Shown here piece after piece: positions 13,426 to 21,491 of a DNA stretch of 34,347 nt. The translations under genes were made by a program, and so were the position numbers. The first letter of the stretch is position 1. Every line of letters starts with the position of its first letter. This DNA comes from Candidatus Cloacimonadota bacterium (GTDB taxonomy: Bacteria > Cloacimonadota > Cloacimonadia > JGIOTU-2). The stretch covers positions 1 through 34,347 of the forward strand of contig JAUWPE010000013.1 in NCBI GenBank assembly GCA_030611765.1. Direction: 5' to 3'. Below the pieces are notes generated by a model. It did no database searches. It saw only the letters and a program-made list of their open reading frames with translations, and was not told where the DNA came from.

Positions 13426-15468
13426 ATGATACGTAAATATATAAGAATTATTTTGTTGATTTCTCTTGCGTTAACAATACCTCATACATTATTATCCCAG
13501 AATTACTACAATACTTACGGTTATATTGATAGAAACTTAAGACAAGAGACTTTTATTGATGATACAGAAAGAAATGTCTCAATAAAGATTTACAAAGATG
13601 CTGACCAGATCGGAACTGAACGGATAATAAGTGGATTGGATAATTACAATAAAAGAATGGAATTATACCGGGATGTGATCATGAACCTCGTTACCCAGCC
13701 AAAATGCCAGTCTGTTGATCTAATATATGAGGATGCAAAGCAAGGAGTAACAAAGGAAGAGTTATTGGCACAAGCTGCAATATTGTATGAAGCAGGTTCT
13801 TTCTCTACCAAACTTTTAGATTATATCTGCAAAACCGCAAATCTTGCTTACATACCTGGTTCAAACCAGACAGCTCAACTGGTTAATTCCTGGAAGCATA
13901 TCATGCGTCAGGTGAACCAGTCCAACCTTCACAATGTCAGCAATGCCCTAGGTGCAATATCAGTTGTGATGAATACCATAGAAATGGGTGATAAGGTCGC
14001 TATTATAAGCAGCAACTATGTATTGTTAAAAGCTCTTGAGATGGATCTTGCAAAGGAGCGACTCAGATTGCTCAGAGAATATTGTGATATCGAAGATGAT
14101 GCATTTACAGAAGCCCTGGCATTAGTGACAAATGACATGAATACGCTCCCTCAGAGTGATTGGAATAAAATAATTATGACTCTGCACAGCCAGGGGAAAG
14201 AAGTTGAGAAACTCATTATTACAATGGGACAATCGGTCAATACCCTTGGTTCATTACTTGCCAATATGCCCAAACCCAGTCCGCTAACAGGATGGATATA
14301 TGCTGGATTATTTACATGGCAGACCGGTGTTATGATCCAGGAGCACAAGGATCACATGAGAACATCCTCCCTGGCAGCAACGATTTATGCTAATATGAAA
14401 TTTCCGGAACAACCCTCTAAAATATTTGAGCTCTCTGAATATGCACAATATTTATTCGTTGATGAGTTTCGTCTCGCATTTGATAATTGGGTGACCTTAG
14501 TACTTTCCTGGTTCAACCAATCCTGGTATGAGGTAAGACAGGCATGGGAGGATGAAAGTAATTATCTCATTGAACATATTCAGATGAGAAGAGTGAAAGA
14601 AGCAATAAACTTATTTGATATCAATGAAGAAGAAAACCAAGAAATAATAAATATAACAAATCCTAATTCGCAAACAATCTGGTATCAAGATGAAGATATT
14701 GACATAGAATGGAACAATGCGACAGGTAATCAGATTATAGTAATGATTTTTAAAGATAATGTTGAATTAGGTATTTGTCACGATTGGACAGCAAATGATA
14801 ATATATGTAATGGATGGGTTAATCCCGATTGGGGAACTGGAAATAATTTTAGATTAAAAGTCATAGATGAAAATGATAATTATGGATGGAGTGAAGAATT
14901 TACTATTCAATCGGGAAATGGTTTACACGATAATTTTTATTCATGGAATATTTCTTATTGGGAAGGTAATTGGTGGTCCCATAATATCAATCATGGCGCT
15001 TGGCAACCAACTGTTGAAAACGGTTATGCATATATGAAAACAACCGATTATAGTTGGGGACAAATTAGGACGACTCAAATGTGGTCTCCTGGTCAGACAT
15101 TTTCTATAACTCTAATACCATTTTTAGAATCTGGCGGAATAAATGCTGATAAGGCATTTTTTTGCTTGAGTTCCAATTGGGTGTTTTATGATACCGATAT
15201 TGCAGCTGGAATCAAACTAGATAATAGAAATGTTATTGCTTGGTGTGAAGATAATTTTGAGATTGCAATTTTTGGTAGTTATACACCTGGTGATGAAATT
15301 ACTCTAACAATTACTTGGAATACTGATGGCACACTAACTCTAACAGGTGGTAGTGGTTCTTACACAATGGCATCAAGCTTATTACAAGCTAACGAAGCAT
15401 ATTTCGTTATTGTTAACAAAGACAGTATCGACGGAATTGAAGTTGATCAAGTTATAATATGCGAATAA
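13426..15468 (+). CDS. large exported protein with helical body, Kre9/KNH-like domain and C-terminal beta domain
   Basis: 680 residues from ATG 13426, with AAGGAG at 13410-13415; this start gives a signal peptide (1-25, ...HTLLSQ), unlike the upstream alternatives. Residues 30-405 are mainly helical with no family I recognise. Residues about 410-505 (ITNPNSQTIWYQDEDIDIEW...NNFRLKVIDENDNYGWSEEF) resemble the Ser-Thr-rich Kre9/KNH-type beta module of secreted proteins. Residues 508-680 are Trp/Gly/Thr-rich beta structure, like a concanavalin-type carbohydrate-binding fold. An extracellular or surface adhesin is a reasonable inference. It lies in the cluster downstream of the sigma-54 promoter but after a terminator, and may have its own promoter. 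Confidence 0.7.
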   Translation: MIRKYIRIILLISLALTIPHTLLSQNYYNTYGYIDRNLRQETFIDDTERNVSIKIYKDADQIGTERIISGLDNYNKRMELYRDVIMNLVTQPKCQSVDLIYEDAKQGVTKEELLAQAAILYEAGSFSTKLLDYICKTANLAYIPGSNQTAQLVNSWKHIMRQVNQSNLHNVSNALGAISVVMNTIEMGDKVAIISSNYVLLKALEMDLAKERLRLLREYCDIEDDAFTEALALVTNDMNTLPQSDWNKIIMTLHSQGKEVEKLIITMGQSVNTLGSLLANMPKPSPLTGWIYAGLFTWQTGVMIQEHKDHMRTSSLAATIYANMKFPEQPSKIFELSEYAQYLFVDEFRLAFDNWVTLVLSWFNQSWYEVRQAWEDESNYLIEHIQMRRVKEAINLFDINEEENQEIINITNPNSQTIWYQDEDIDIEWNNATGNQIIVMIFKDNVELGICHDWTANDNICNGWVNPDWGTGNNFRLKVIDENDNYGWSEEFTIQSGNGLHDNFYSWNISYWEGNWWSHNINHGAWQPTVENGYAYMKTTDYSWGQIRTTQMWSPGQTFSITLIPFLESGGINADKAFFCLSSNWVFYDTDIAAGIKLDNRNVIAWCEDNFEIAIFGSYTPGDEITLTITWNTDGTLTLTGGSGSYTMASSLLQANEAYFVIVNKDSIDGIEVDQVIICE

Positions 15469-15501
15469 TTTATTATTTACGTGAGCGTATTTTCATAGTG
15501 T

Positions 15502-15615
15502 GTGATAAAAAAAGGTAATGCCAATCGTCACTCTCTTATCGCTGATGCGAATAATTTTGCAGCACAGACGCTCGCTTATTATAGAACACCAACTTCTCAT
15601 GGAGGAGGTGGGAGA
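15502..15615 (+). pseudogene. internal fragment of a pilin-like exported protein
   Basis: The frame encodes KGNANRHSLIADANNFAAQ, then TLAYYRTPTSHGGGGRNFE, and then loses resemblance. I know the pattern N-R-(D)xxIxDxNNxAAxAxxYYRTPxxxGGGG from small pilin/pseudopilin-like proteins of FCB bacteria, where it follows an N-terminal hydrophobic helix. That helix is missing here, and the match stops abruptly where a transposase remnant begins on the other strand. Confidence 0.45.
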
Positions 15616-15834
15616 AATTTTGAATATTCTCAGTTGTTTTTCATCGTATTTAACCAATCCTTGTCTTTTCCTATTTACGGCTGTCCATTCGATTACGCTG
15701 ATCTGACGCAATTTTGCCACAGCTTTTTCCCACGATAATTTTATACTTTCAAACCTTTTCTCAAATAATACCGATAACTGAAATGCCATAAAACAAACCA
15801 TCACATGTGCCGGTATTTGTTGTTGTGTCCGCCT
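15616..15834 (-). pseudogene. C-terminal remnant of a DDE transposase (IS1634/IS4 type)
   Basis: Read on the minus strand the text is AHVMVCFMAFQLSVLFEKRF..SWEKAVAKLRQISVIEW...RQGLVKYDEKQLRIF. The AHvxVCFxAxxLxxLxEKR motif followed by a helix with AxxxLRQIxVIEW is the usual end of IS1634-like transposases of the IS4 superfamily. The catalytic part is absent. The fragment abuts the pilin-like fragment, so the insertion or a later deletion broke that gene. Confidence 0.5.
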
Positions 15835-15917
15835 GGAGGATTGGGAATCCGGAATCCAGTTTTAATTAATCAGTCCTTTAGAGTTAATCACTGTGCAATA
15901 TTATCTTTCTAAATTTT

Positions 15918-15947
15918 TTGACTTAAAAATACACATTTCAATAATAT
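15918..15947 (+). promoter_or_regulatory. sigma-70-like promoter
   Basis: TTGACT (15918-15923) and TAATAT (15942-15947) with 18 bp between. This would start transcription about 20 nt before the TPR gene at 15973. It uses the same hexamers as the site at 10947-10975. Confidence 0.5.
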
Positions 15948-15972
15948 CCCAAAAACCCGAAAGAGAGTATGT

Positions 15973-16695
15973 ATGAAAAAAATTATTTTATGTGTAATGC
16001 TGATATGTGCTACTTTTTCGATGTTGTATGCCCAGCATTCAGAATCCAATCCATTTCAGGATTATTATGCCGATCCGAATATTTCGAGTTTTGAGAATGC
16101 GTTTAAGCATTATTCCGCACAACTTGCAGAGGATGAAGAAAGCGACAGCGCCCGTTTGATGCTGTCCTATTTATATTTGATCGAACTGGAGAGAATGATC
16201 GAGCAGCTTGAAACTCGTGTTGATTCGCTGGCTCCGAAATATCAATTCCAGTATGCAAACCTGCTTCTCGAACTCAGAAAATATGATGAAGCGATTGAGA
16301 CTTATGAGATGTTGAATGCCGATTATCCCGACTGGTCCTGTTCATGGCGTCATAAGGGAGAAGCGTATTTCAAATCCGATGAACTTGTACAGGCGGAAAT
16401 TGCCCTCCAAAAAGCAATTGAAACACGCATTGAACATTACGATGCCTATGTTATGCTTGCAGAAGTGCAGGATGCAATGGGTAAAAATGCTGAAGCGCTT
16501 GCAACTTTGGAAACCGGATTTACCTACAAAGGTGAGGATATCGAGGACCCCGATGAAGAGGTTTCAGACCTCGATGTTCAGTTTCTGTATTTGAGATTGC
16601 TCAAGGTAAATGATAGGCATAATGATTATGAGCAGCTAAAAAAGAAGCTTGAAAAAAATGCTTCTGACGATGAACGCTGGAAGGATATTGATTGA
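15973..16695 (+). CDS. exported TPR protein
   Basis: 240 residues with GAAAGAG before the ATG and a signal peptide (1-20, ...SMLYAQ). Residues 60-200 contain three to four TPR units, such as YQFQYANLLLELRKYDEAIETY, WSCSWRHKGEAYFKSDELVQAE and HYDAYVMLAEVQDAMGKNAEAL. The charged C-terminus ends in DDERWKDID. It is probably a periplasmic scaffold. Its TGA overlaps the ATG of the next gene by one base (16695), so the two are translated together and likely act together. GC content is clearly higher from here to about 19650 than in the preceding region. Confidence 0.8.
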   Translation: MKKIILCVMLICATFSMLYAQHSESNPFQDYYADPNISSFENAFKHYSAQLAEDEESDSARLMLSYLYLIELERMIEQLETRVDSLAPKYQFQYANLLLELRKYDEAIETYEMLNADYPDWSCSWRHKGEAYFKSDELVQAEIALQKAIETRIEHYDAYVMLAEVQDAMGKNAEALATLETGFTYKGEDIEDPDEEVSDLDVQFLYLRLLKVNDRHNDYEQLKKKLEKNASDDERWKDID

Positions 16696-18218
16696 TGAAA
16701 AAAATTATTGCGATTTTATTAATACTTGCTTTCTCAACAGCATTACTAAGTGCTCAGGAGCCGCAGGGATATATTGAATACAAGGAAGATAAGAAGATCG
16801 TCAGAGTGTGGGGAACTCATTATGAGCGCGGCTATGGGCAGGGATATATGCTTTGCAATGAGATAATAGATATATTCTGCAATTATTTTCTTGGGTATCT
16901 TTTCGGTAATAATGCCTATTTTTACGGAGTTACTCGTGCGAATTTTGAGCAGAGTTTTGTAGTTGATGATAAGTATATCACTGAAGGAGATGGTGTTCTC
17001 GATGGCATTGTAGCAAGCGGACAAACTTTATATAATGATGTGTTGGAGCGGGATTTAGATGTTACCGATCTGATGATGTGCAATTCCATTGTAGATTTTG
17101 CCGATGACAAAAATCCCTTTTCTGATAATTCATTTTGTTCTTCTCTTACAAGCTGGGGATCCAGCACTTTTGATGCCCCTGAACTTTTGGGCGAGAGCAT
17201 CATAACCCGCTTTCTTGATTGGACTCCTCATCAAACGCTTATGGACAATCATATTCTTATGGTTTCCTTTCCCACAGAATCCTATGAGCAGAATTGGATT
17301 TCCTTTACTTTTCCAGGTTTGTTCGGCTGCCTTTCTGCGATAAATGAGAACGGTGTCGGCTCTTTTTATAATGTCGGAAACAATAATTCCTACGATCCGC
17401 AGGATACCTTTCAACCAATATTTCTTTCTATAAGAAACGGCATTGAAGCAGTGGATTATGACGGCTCCGGACAGTGCGATCCAATTGATGTGGTAAAGGC
17501 AGTAAGCGATAATGTGCAGCGGACCGGCTCGATCATGAATGTGCTCAGTTCGACAGAAAAGGACAGCTTTGCGCTAATTATAGAATGCAATAATTATATG
17601 GGCATTGCGGTTCGTACGCAGGCGGACAATACAGAAATTCCCGGCGATAATCTTGCTGCAACCAATCATTTCAGGAAATTATATACGCCGGTCTATTGCT
17701 ACAGATATGAGGGCATTGTAGATTCACTGGACATAAGCACTTTCATCGATCCTGAGAGAAGCTGGACACTGCTTTCCGGTGCCGCAGGTATATCTTCGAA
17801 TATTCAGGTAATTCAGTATATTCCCTCAACCGGTGCGATCTTATGGTCGGCAAGAACAGGTAGTGTTCCGGCATATTTGCTTGCGCCAACTGCCTTTACA
17901 ACAGATGAACTGTTTGAGTATGTAAGTGTGGATGATCCTGCATTTGACCAAAATGGAGAACTTTGTTTTAAAGAAGTTTTTCCTTATCCTGCCCAAAACG
18001 AGATCAATATTGCATATTTCTCAAAAAAAGCAAGGAATGTTATGTGTTCTATTTATAATGTGAGGGGAAGAAAAATTTATCAACAGGAAATTCAGGCAAT
18101 AGCTGGTGAAAATGAGTTTACTCTTAATATTTCAACTACCCTTTCTTCGGGACTGTACTTTATCAGGATGAGTGACAATACTGTGAGTGCAACTGAAAAG
18201 ATTCTCATTGTGAGGTAG
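16695..18218 (+). CDS. secreted C45/AAT-like Ntn hydrolase with C-terminal sorting domain
   Basis: 507 residues from ATG 16695, overlapping the previous stop. Signal peptide 1-21. The GTHYERGYGQGYMLCNEI motif (40-57) and the FCSSLTSWGSST segment (147-158) are the hallmarks of the acyl-CoA:6-APA acyltransferase/phospholipase B-like family. C148 is the expected N-terminal nucleophile after autocleavage, and the ATNHF segment (about 315-319) fits the family's later active-site strand. These enzymes hydrolyse amide bonds in acyl-peptides or related compounds; the substrate here is unknown. Residues about 425-507 (PYPAQNEINIAYF...IYNVRGRKI...SSGLYFIRM...KILIVR) form a type IX-like sorting domain, so the enzyme is exported across the outer membrane. 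Confidence 0.8.
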   Translation: MKKIIAILLILAFSTALLSAQEPQGYIEYKEDKKIVRVWGTHYERGYGQGYMLCNEIIDIFCNYFLGYLFGNNAYFYGVTRANFEQSFVVDDKYITEGDGVLDGIVASGQTLYNDVLERDLDVTDLMMCNSIVDFADDKNPFSDNSFCSSLTSWGSSTFDAPELLGESIITRFLDWTPHQTLMDNHILMVSFPTESYEQNWISFTFPGLFGCLSAINENGVGSFYNVGNNNSYDPQDTFQPIFLSIRNGIEAVDYDGSGQCDPIDVVKAVSDNVQRTGSIMNVLSSTEKDSFALIIECNNYMGIAVRTQADNTEIPGDNLAATNHFRKLYTPVYCYRYEGIVDSLDISTFIDPERSWTLLSGAAGISSNIQVIQYIPSTGAILWSARTGSVPAYLLAPTAFTTDELFEYVSVDDPAFDQNGELCFKEVFPYPAQNEINIAYFSKKARNVMCSIYNVRGRKIYQQEIQAIAGENEFTLNISTTLSSGLYFIRMSDNTVSATEKILIVR

Positions 18219-18223
18219 GAATA

Positions 18224-18868
18224 ATGAAACCAATATCAGTTATAATTTTGCAGAATTTGTACTACATCGGTACAGCTATCGGTTTTATCATCAAAGAAAT
18301 ATTCTGGCTGCGTATTGTGCTCATTATTGCAGGACTGTGTATGATCGCACGCGGTATCATCATGCAAGACTATGTGATCGTTTTCTGGATGTCTCTCTTT
18401 GCAGTGATCAACCTTGTTCAGGTCATACGCATTCTTCTTGAGAATAAAAAAGTGCATATCGATGAAGAAATTCTCGATCTCTATAACAAATTATTTTCCG
18501 ATATGACATCAAAGGAGTTCATGCTTTTCTGGAAGATGGGGGAAGAGAGAAAACTTCGTAAAGATCAATACATCTGTCATGACAACGTGAAGATCGATGA
18601 GATCATCCAGATCATTGACGGCACTGCTGTTGTGAAGAAGAATGACAAGGTTGTTGCCCATTTGTCACGCGGTTATTTTGTTGCAGAAATGCAGTATCTT
18701 ATGGAGGAAAATCCTTCTGCAGATGTGATCGCAGAAACTGATGTGCGCATAATTTCATGGAAGCATGGCAAATTAGCACGTCTGAAAGAAACCTATCCAA
18801 ACCTTTATAACAAATTTCATCTTATACTCAGTAAGGATCTCACCCATAAATTAAAACGCTACTTATAA
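18224..18868 (+). CDS. Popeye-like membrane protein with cyclic-nucleotide-binding domain
   Basis: 214 residues. Three hydrophobic segments (about 8-24, 27-45, 48-68) are followed by a soluble cyclic-nucleotide-monophosphate-binding fold (about 90-205, including DNVKIDEIIQIIDGTAVVKK and LSRGYFVAEMQYLMEENPSA). Three short membrane helices followed by a divergent cNMP-binding domain is the architecture of the Popeye family, which has bacterial members. The canonical phosphate-binding cassette (FGE...RxA) is altered to YFVAEMQYL...SADVIAE, so ligand binding is uncertain. The gene lies 5 bp after the C45-like gene and 9 bp before a TrkA-C membrane protein, with which it probably forms a functional pair. 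Confidence 0.65.
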   Translation: MKPISVIILQNLYYIGTAIGFIIKEIFWLRIVLIIAGLCMIARGIIMQDYVIVFWMSLFAVINLVQVIRILLENKKVHIDEEILDLYNKLFSDMTSKEFMLFWKMGEERKLRKDQYICHDNVKIDEIIQIIDGTAVVKKNDKVVAHLSRGYFVAEMQYLMEENPSADVIAETDVRIISWKHGKLARLKETYPNLYNKFHLILSKDLTHKLKRYL

Positions 18869-18877
18869 GAGGACACT

Positions 18878-19651
18878 ATGAATTTAATTTTTTTCGTTGT
18901 GATCGTAATTATTTCTATTACTGTAGTTCGTATAGGTGCTGTTGCATTCGAGCTCACCGGACTGGAATGGACAGTTGCGAAATTCCAGGCGCTTTCTTGC
19001 TTTACGAGTACTGGCTTTACCACTAAGGAATCCGAACTAATCGTAAAAAGCCAGCAGCGGCGGAAGATCGCTACAATACTCATGATCATCGGGCATGCAG
19101 GTCTTGTTACACTGATCGCAACTTTTGTGAACTCCCTGCGCCCATCTCAGCTTGTTCATAAGGTTTTTGAACCAATTATTCACCTGGATAATTTGCCGAC
19201 ATTGTCCGTTCTAATAAATATTGTGATCATTACCATTATTTGCTGGATCATTTTTTCTCTCTTTTCTCACACTAAATTATCTAAAAAAATCACAAAGGTT
19301 ATCCAGAATTTCTTTATAAAGAAAAACTTCATCAGCCGAACATACGTGCAGGACCTTGTTATCTCTTCAGGAGGATTCGGTATTATTAACATAGAAGTAA
19401 CAAAGCACAGCGAACTCTATCACATGAATTTATCTGATGTTGTGAAAAAGCATCCTGAAATGAAGATACTCGCTATTGAGCGTGGCAGAAATATCATTAC
19501 AAATCTCACTGATGAAACAAGAATTCTGCTTGGAGATAATATCATTTCATACGGTAAGATCGATGAGATTAAAAAAGCCCTTCATCAGCGTCTGATCGAC
19601 AAAGTGAAGGATAAGGTCAGCAATCGTAAGAAGAAAAATATCAAAAAGTAA
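18878..19651 (+). CDS. membrane protein with pore-loop-like motif and TrkA-C (RCK_C) domain
   Basis: 257 residues, with GAGG just before the ATG. A first hydrophobic helix (2-22), a second at about 66-86 and a third at about 107-127 frame the text ALSCFTSTGFTTKESEL (38-54). STGFTT resembles the selectivity-filter loop of Trk/Ktr-type potassium transporters, and this whole N-terminal block recurs in TrkA-C membrane proteins of FCB bacteria. Residues about 165-245 (FGIINIEVTKHSELYHMNLS...ILLGDNIISYGKIDEI) form an RCK_C domain, which binds ligands or ions and gates cation channels. I infer a regulated cation-permeation or sensing protein, not proven to conduct. The partner upstream supplies a cNMP-binding domain. 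No terminator of note follows. Confidence 0.7.
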   Translation: MNLIFFVVIVIISITVVRIGAVAFELTGLEWTVAKFQALSCFTSTGFTTKESELIVKSQQRRKIATILMIIGHAGLVTLIATFVNSLRPSQLVHKVFEPIIHLDNLPTLSVLINIVIITIICWIIFSLFSHTKLSKKITKVIQNFFIKKNFISRTYVQDLVISSGGFGIINIEVTKHSELYHMNLSDVVKKHPEMKILAIERGRNIITNLTDETRILLGDNIISYGKIDEIKKALHQRLIDKVKDKVSNRKKKNIKK

Positions 19652-19675
19652 AAATGAAATTTTTCATTTCTTGCG

Positions 19676-20002
19676 ATCCCGGTACGACCAAGCTTGAAAA
19701 GCAAATATCCTCTCACTTCGATAGATGAGTATATCACATGGCAACGAGAGGATGGACTTCCTTTTGATCCCTAGCTTCGGGTGCATGTAAAAAACGGCGG
19801 AAAGATCATAAAGCCCTGTCATAAAGCAATGTATATTCCCGGCACTATCAAAGAATGGGAAGAATGGACTGGTCTGAAGTTCTTTCCATCGGGGAAATAT
19901 ATTGTTGAAGATGCATTGAATCCAATATTGATAAATAAAGATATGAATTTGGGAGAATATATTGAGCCAAATGTGTGGGTAGTGCATGAGATTGAGCATT
20001 AG
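19676..20002 (+). pseudogene. GNAT-family acetyltransferase pseudogene, N-terminus lost and internal stop
   Basis: One frame reads RPSLKSKYPLTSIDEYITWQ, REDGLPFDP, stop, LRVHVKNGGKIIKPCHKAMY, IPGTIKEWEEWTGLKFFPSG, ...GEYIEPNVWVVHEI. The REDGLPFDPWLRVH...EWEEWTGL...YxEPNVW pattern is typical of a GNAT subgroup. The residue lost at the TAG (19772-19774) is the conserved Trp, so TGG to TAG is the likely change. About 100 N-terminal residues, including the start of the acetyl-CoA fold, are missing. A GTG at 19781 opens the remaining 73 codons, but they alone cannot form the enzyme. Confidence 0.75.
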
Positions 20003-20022
20003 TTACTCGTTCCTTCCTTCCG

Positions 20023-20051
20023 CTCGTTCCTAAGTTGAACTTGGGAACGAG
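20023..20051. repeat. 29-bp palindrome CTCGTTCC...GGAACGAG
   Basis: CTCGTTCC-T-AAGTT (20023-20036) pairs with AACTT-G-GGAACGAG (20038-20051) over its whole length with one T-G pair. A T-rich stretch follows at 20056-20070. It may act as a terminator or be a dispersed repeat; related text occurs at 1843-1877 and 24683-24691. Confidence 0.55.
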
Positions 20052-20117
20052 AATAAATATAATTTTTCATTGACAGATAAATTATGAGCGCAACTCTTTT
20101 GTTTAAATAAGGATTCT

Positions 20118-20258
20118 ATGTATGAATTATTTAAGAGAAGCAGAAAAGGAAGTATTAAAGACACAGAAAACTATACCCATGTTTCCACGAAAAATCTGCA
20201 AAATATCATCTCACCAGCGGATCTCATTTTTTCGGATAAGGAAAAAATAAACGAATGA
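20118..20258 (+). pseudogene. 3' remnant of a tyrosine recombinase (integrase)
   Basis: The 46 codons from ATG 20118 to TGA 20256 encode SIKDTENYTHVSTKNLQNII, then SPADLIFSDKEK. The xTTEIYTHVSTKNLQNIxSPxD text is the characteristic end of tyrosine recombinases of the XerC/D and integron-integrase type, and Y19 of the fragment is the catalytic tyrosine. The rest of the catalytic domain (R..K..HxxR) is absent upstream, so this is a broken gene. It points toward the cassette-like units that follow. Confidence 0.65.
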
Positions 20259-20288
20259 TTTGTTCGTATAATACTCCAATATGGCGTT

Positions 20289-20348
20289 CTATACGCAGTA
20301 TGTCGTATAGGAAGTAGTTACCTGCAAGGTTTAAAAACAACATACTGC
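20289..20348. promoter_or_regulatory. nested inverted repeats before the TIR gene
   Basis: CTATACG (20289-20295) pairs with CGTATAG (20304-20310), and GCAGTATGT (20295-20303) pairs exactly with ACATACTGC (20340-20348), ending five bases before the TIR ATG. The two pairings share bases and so are mutually exclusive. It could be an attI/attC relic, an operator or a switch in the leader RNA. No canonical GTTRRRY core is visible here, and no ribosome binding site precedes the ATG. Confidence 0.35.
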
Positions 20349-20353
20349 AAAAC

Positions 20354-21352
20354 ATGACAGATAATAAAACTAATAATTTCACATGTGATTTTGCGATTTC
20401 TTACGCAGGAGAAGAAGAAGAAATAGCGAATGGAATTTACCAGTCCTTAATAGAAAAATATGAGGGTTTTGTAATATTTTTTGCCCTTAGGGATAGAAAT
20501 AAACTTATCGGAAATGACGGTGAAAATTTTTTTGAAAACCTTTTTAATTCTGCAAAACAAGTGATTGTTATTTTGTCAGAGAATTATAAAAAAAAGGAAT
20601 GGACTCGCTATGAATGGGATATTATAAAAGAAAGAAACAAGGAAAATAGATGTATTCCAATAAAAGTTGATAATGTTAAAATTCTGGGATTACCATCAAA
20701 TTTTATCTACTTAAAGTTTAATGGCGATTATGAAGATATTGCAAATTTGTGTATTGAGAAATTAGTGACTTTTGAGAAAGATAAAGGAATTGTACGAAAA
20801 TCAGATTTACAAAAGCTAACTGAGTCTCTTGAAAACTCGAGAGGGGCAGTAGATAAAGCTGTACAATTGGTTTTAGATAAAAGAGAAAGAACGCCACTTA
20901 AAGACATCAATTATCCAAAAGGTAATTTTATCAAATCATTTGAAATTATTAAGATTGAAGAACTTCCATATTCTCGAATTCAAAGATTAAGTGCAAGGAT
21001 TAATTTACCTGACAATTTAAGTAAAGAGGAGGTAGCGTTTAATATTAAATATTGTACAGCTGAATTGTTTAATAAAAATAAACCAGATGCTTTAGGCTTA
21101 TTTGTTTACTCCTCTGAAGCTTCAAATTTCTTAGGATTTGAAAAATTCAATGTAGCTAAAGCTGATTTTGCTCCATTTGGTGATTGGGGTCAAGCCGAGG
21201 AAGCATTTGCATATAACTTACCTTCTGACAAATTTGATTGGAAAATCGAATTTGAAGAAAGCTATTTTGATAAAAAAAAACGTATTAAAACATCTGATGA
21301 GTTTGCAAGAGATTTAGTAATGGAAATGATGAAAAACAAAAAGAAAAAATAA
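20354..21352 (+). CDS. TIR-domain protein with uncharacterised C-terminal domain
   Basis: 332 residues. The TIR fold spans about 10-137: box 1 DFAISYAGEEEEIANGIYQS, then RDRNKLIGNDGENFFENLF, then VIVILSENYKKKEWTRYEWD. E87 in the YEW segment is in the position of the catalytic Glu of NAD-consuming TIRs. Residues 150-332 contain a conserved-looking mixed alpha/beta domain (SRIQRLSARINLPDNLSKEE...KADFAPFGDWGQAEEAF) that I cannot assign. There is no signal peptide or membrane segment. TIR proteins with an extra domain commonly act in anti-phage defence, and the location next to a restriction-modification pair fits. It is AT-rich and sits as a single-gene cassette in front of an attC-like palindrome. 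Confidence 0.8.
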   Translation: MTDNKTNNFTCDFAISYAGEEEEIANGIYQSLIEKYEGFVIFFALRDRNKLIGNDGENFFENLFNSAKQVIVILSENYKKKEWTRYEWDIIKERNKENRCIPIKVDNVKILGLPSNFIYLKFNGDYEDIANLCIEKLVTFEKDKGIVRKSDLQKLTESLENSRGAVDKAVQLVLDKRERTPLKDINYPKGNFIKSFEIIKIEELPYSRIQRLSARINLPDNLSKEEVAFNIKYCTAELFNKNKPDALGLFVYSSEASNFLGFEKFNVAKADFAPFGDWGQAEEAFAYNLPSDKFDWKIEFEESYFDKKKRIKTSDEFARDLVMEMMKNKKKK

Positions 21353-21491
21353 ACCCAGCAGGTAACAATGTATAAAAATAATAGCCGAAATAGTAGTAAA
21401 TTCAAGGGTTATAGCCCGCTTCAACTTCATCGTAAATTGAAAGATTTGAGTTCCGCAGTCGGCTATTATTCTTATACTTCACGTTGTGTGT
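21353..21491. other. attC-like imperfect palindrome after the TIR gene
   Basis: GTATAAAAATAATAGCCGA (21370-21388) and TCGGCTATTATTCTTATAC (21459-21477) are complementary at 18 of 19 positions. Outside them, ACCCAGC (21353-21359, like RYYYAAC), GTAACAAT (21362-21369) and CGTTGTGT (21482-21489, like GTTRRRY) resemble the outer simple sites of an integron attC. Total length is about 139 bp with a 70-nt loop. It begins directly at the TIR stop codon, as attC sites do in gene cassettes. A 41-codon frame running through it is an accident of the palindrome. Confidence 0.6.

Noticed and set aside
19664-19999. 111-codon minus-strand ORF
   Set aside because: It is the antisense of the GNAT pseudogene, whose plus frame matches a known family.
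20283-20298. sigma-54-like TGGC...GC with 10-bp spacing before the TIR gene
   Set aside because: The -12 element is ACGC instead of TTGC and it falls in an inverted repeat; probably chance.
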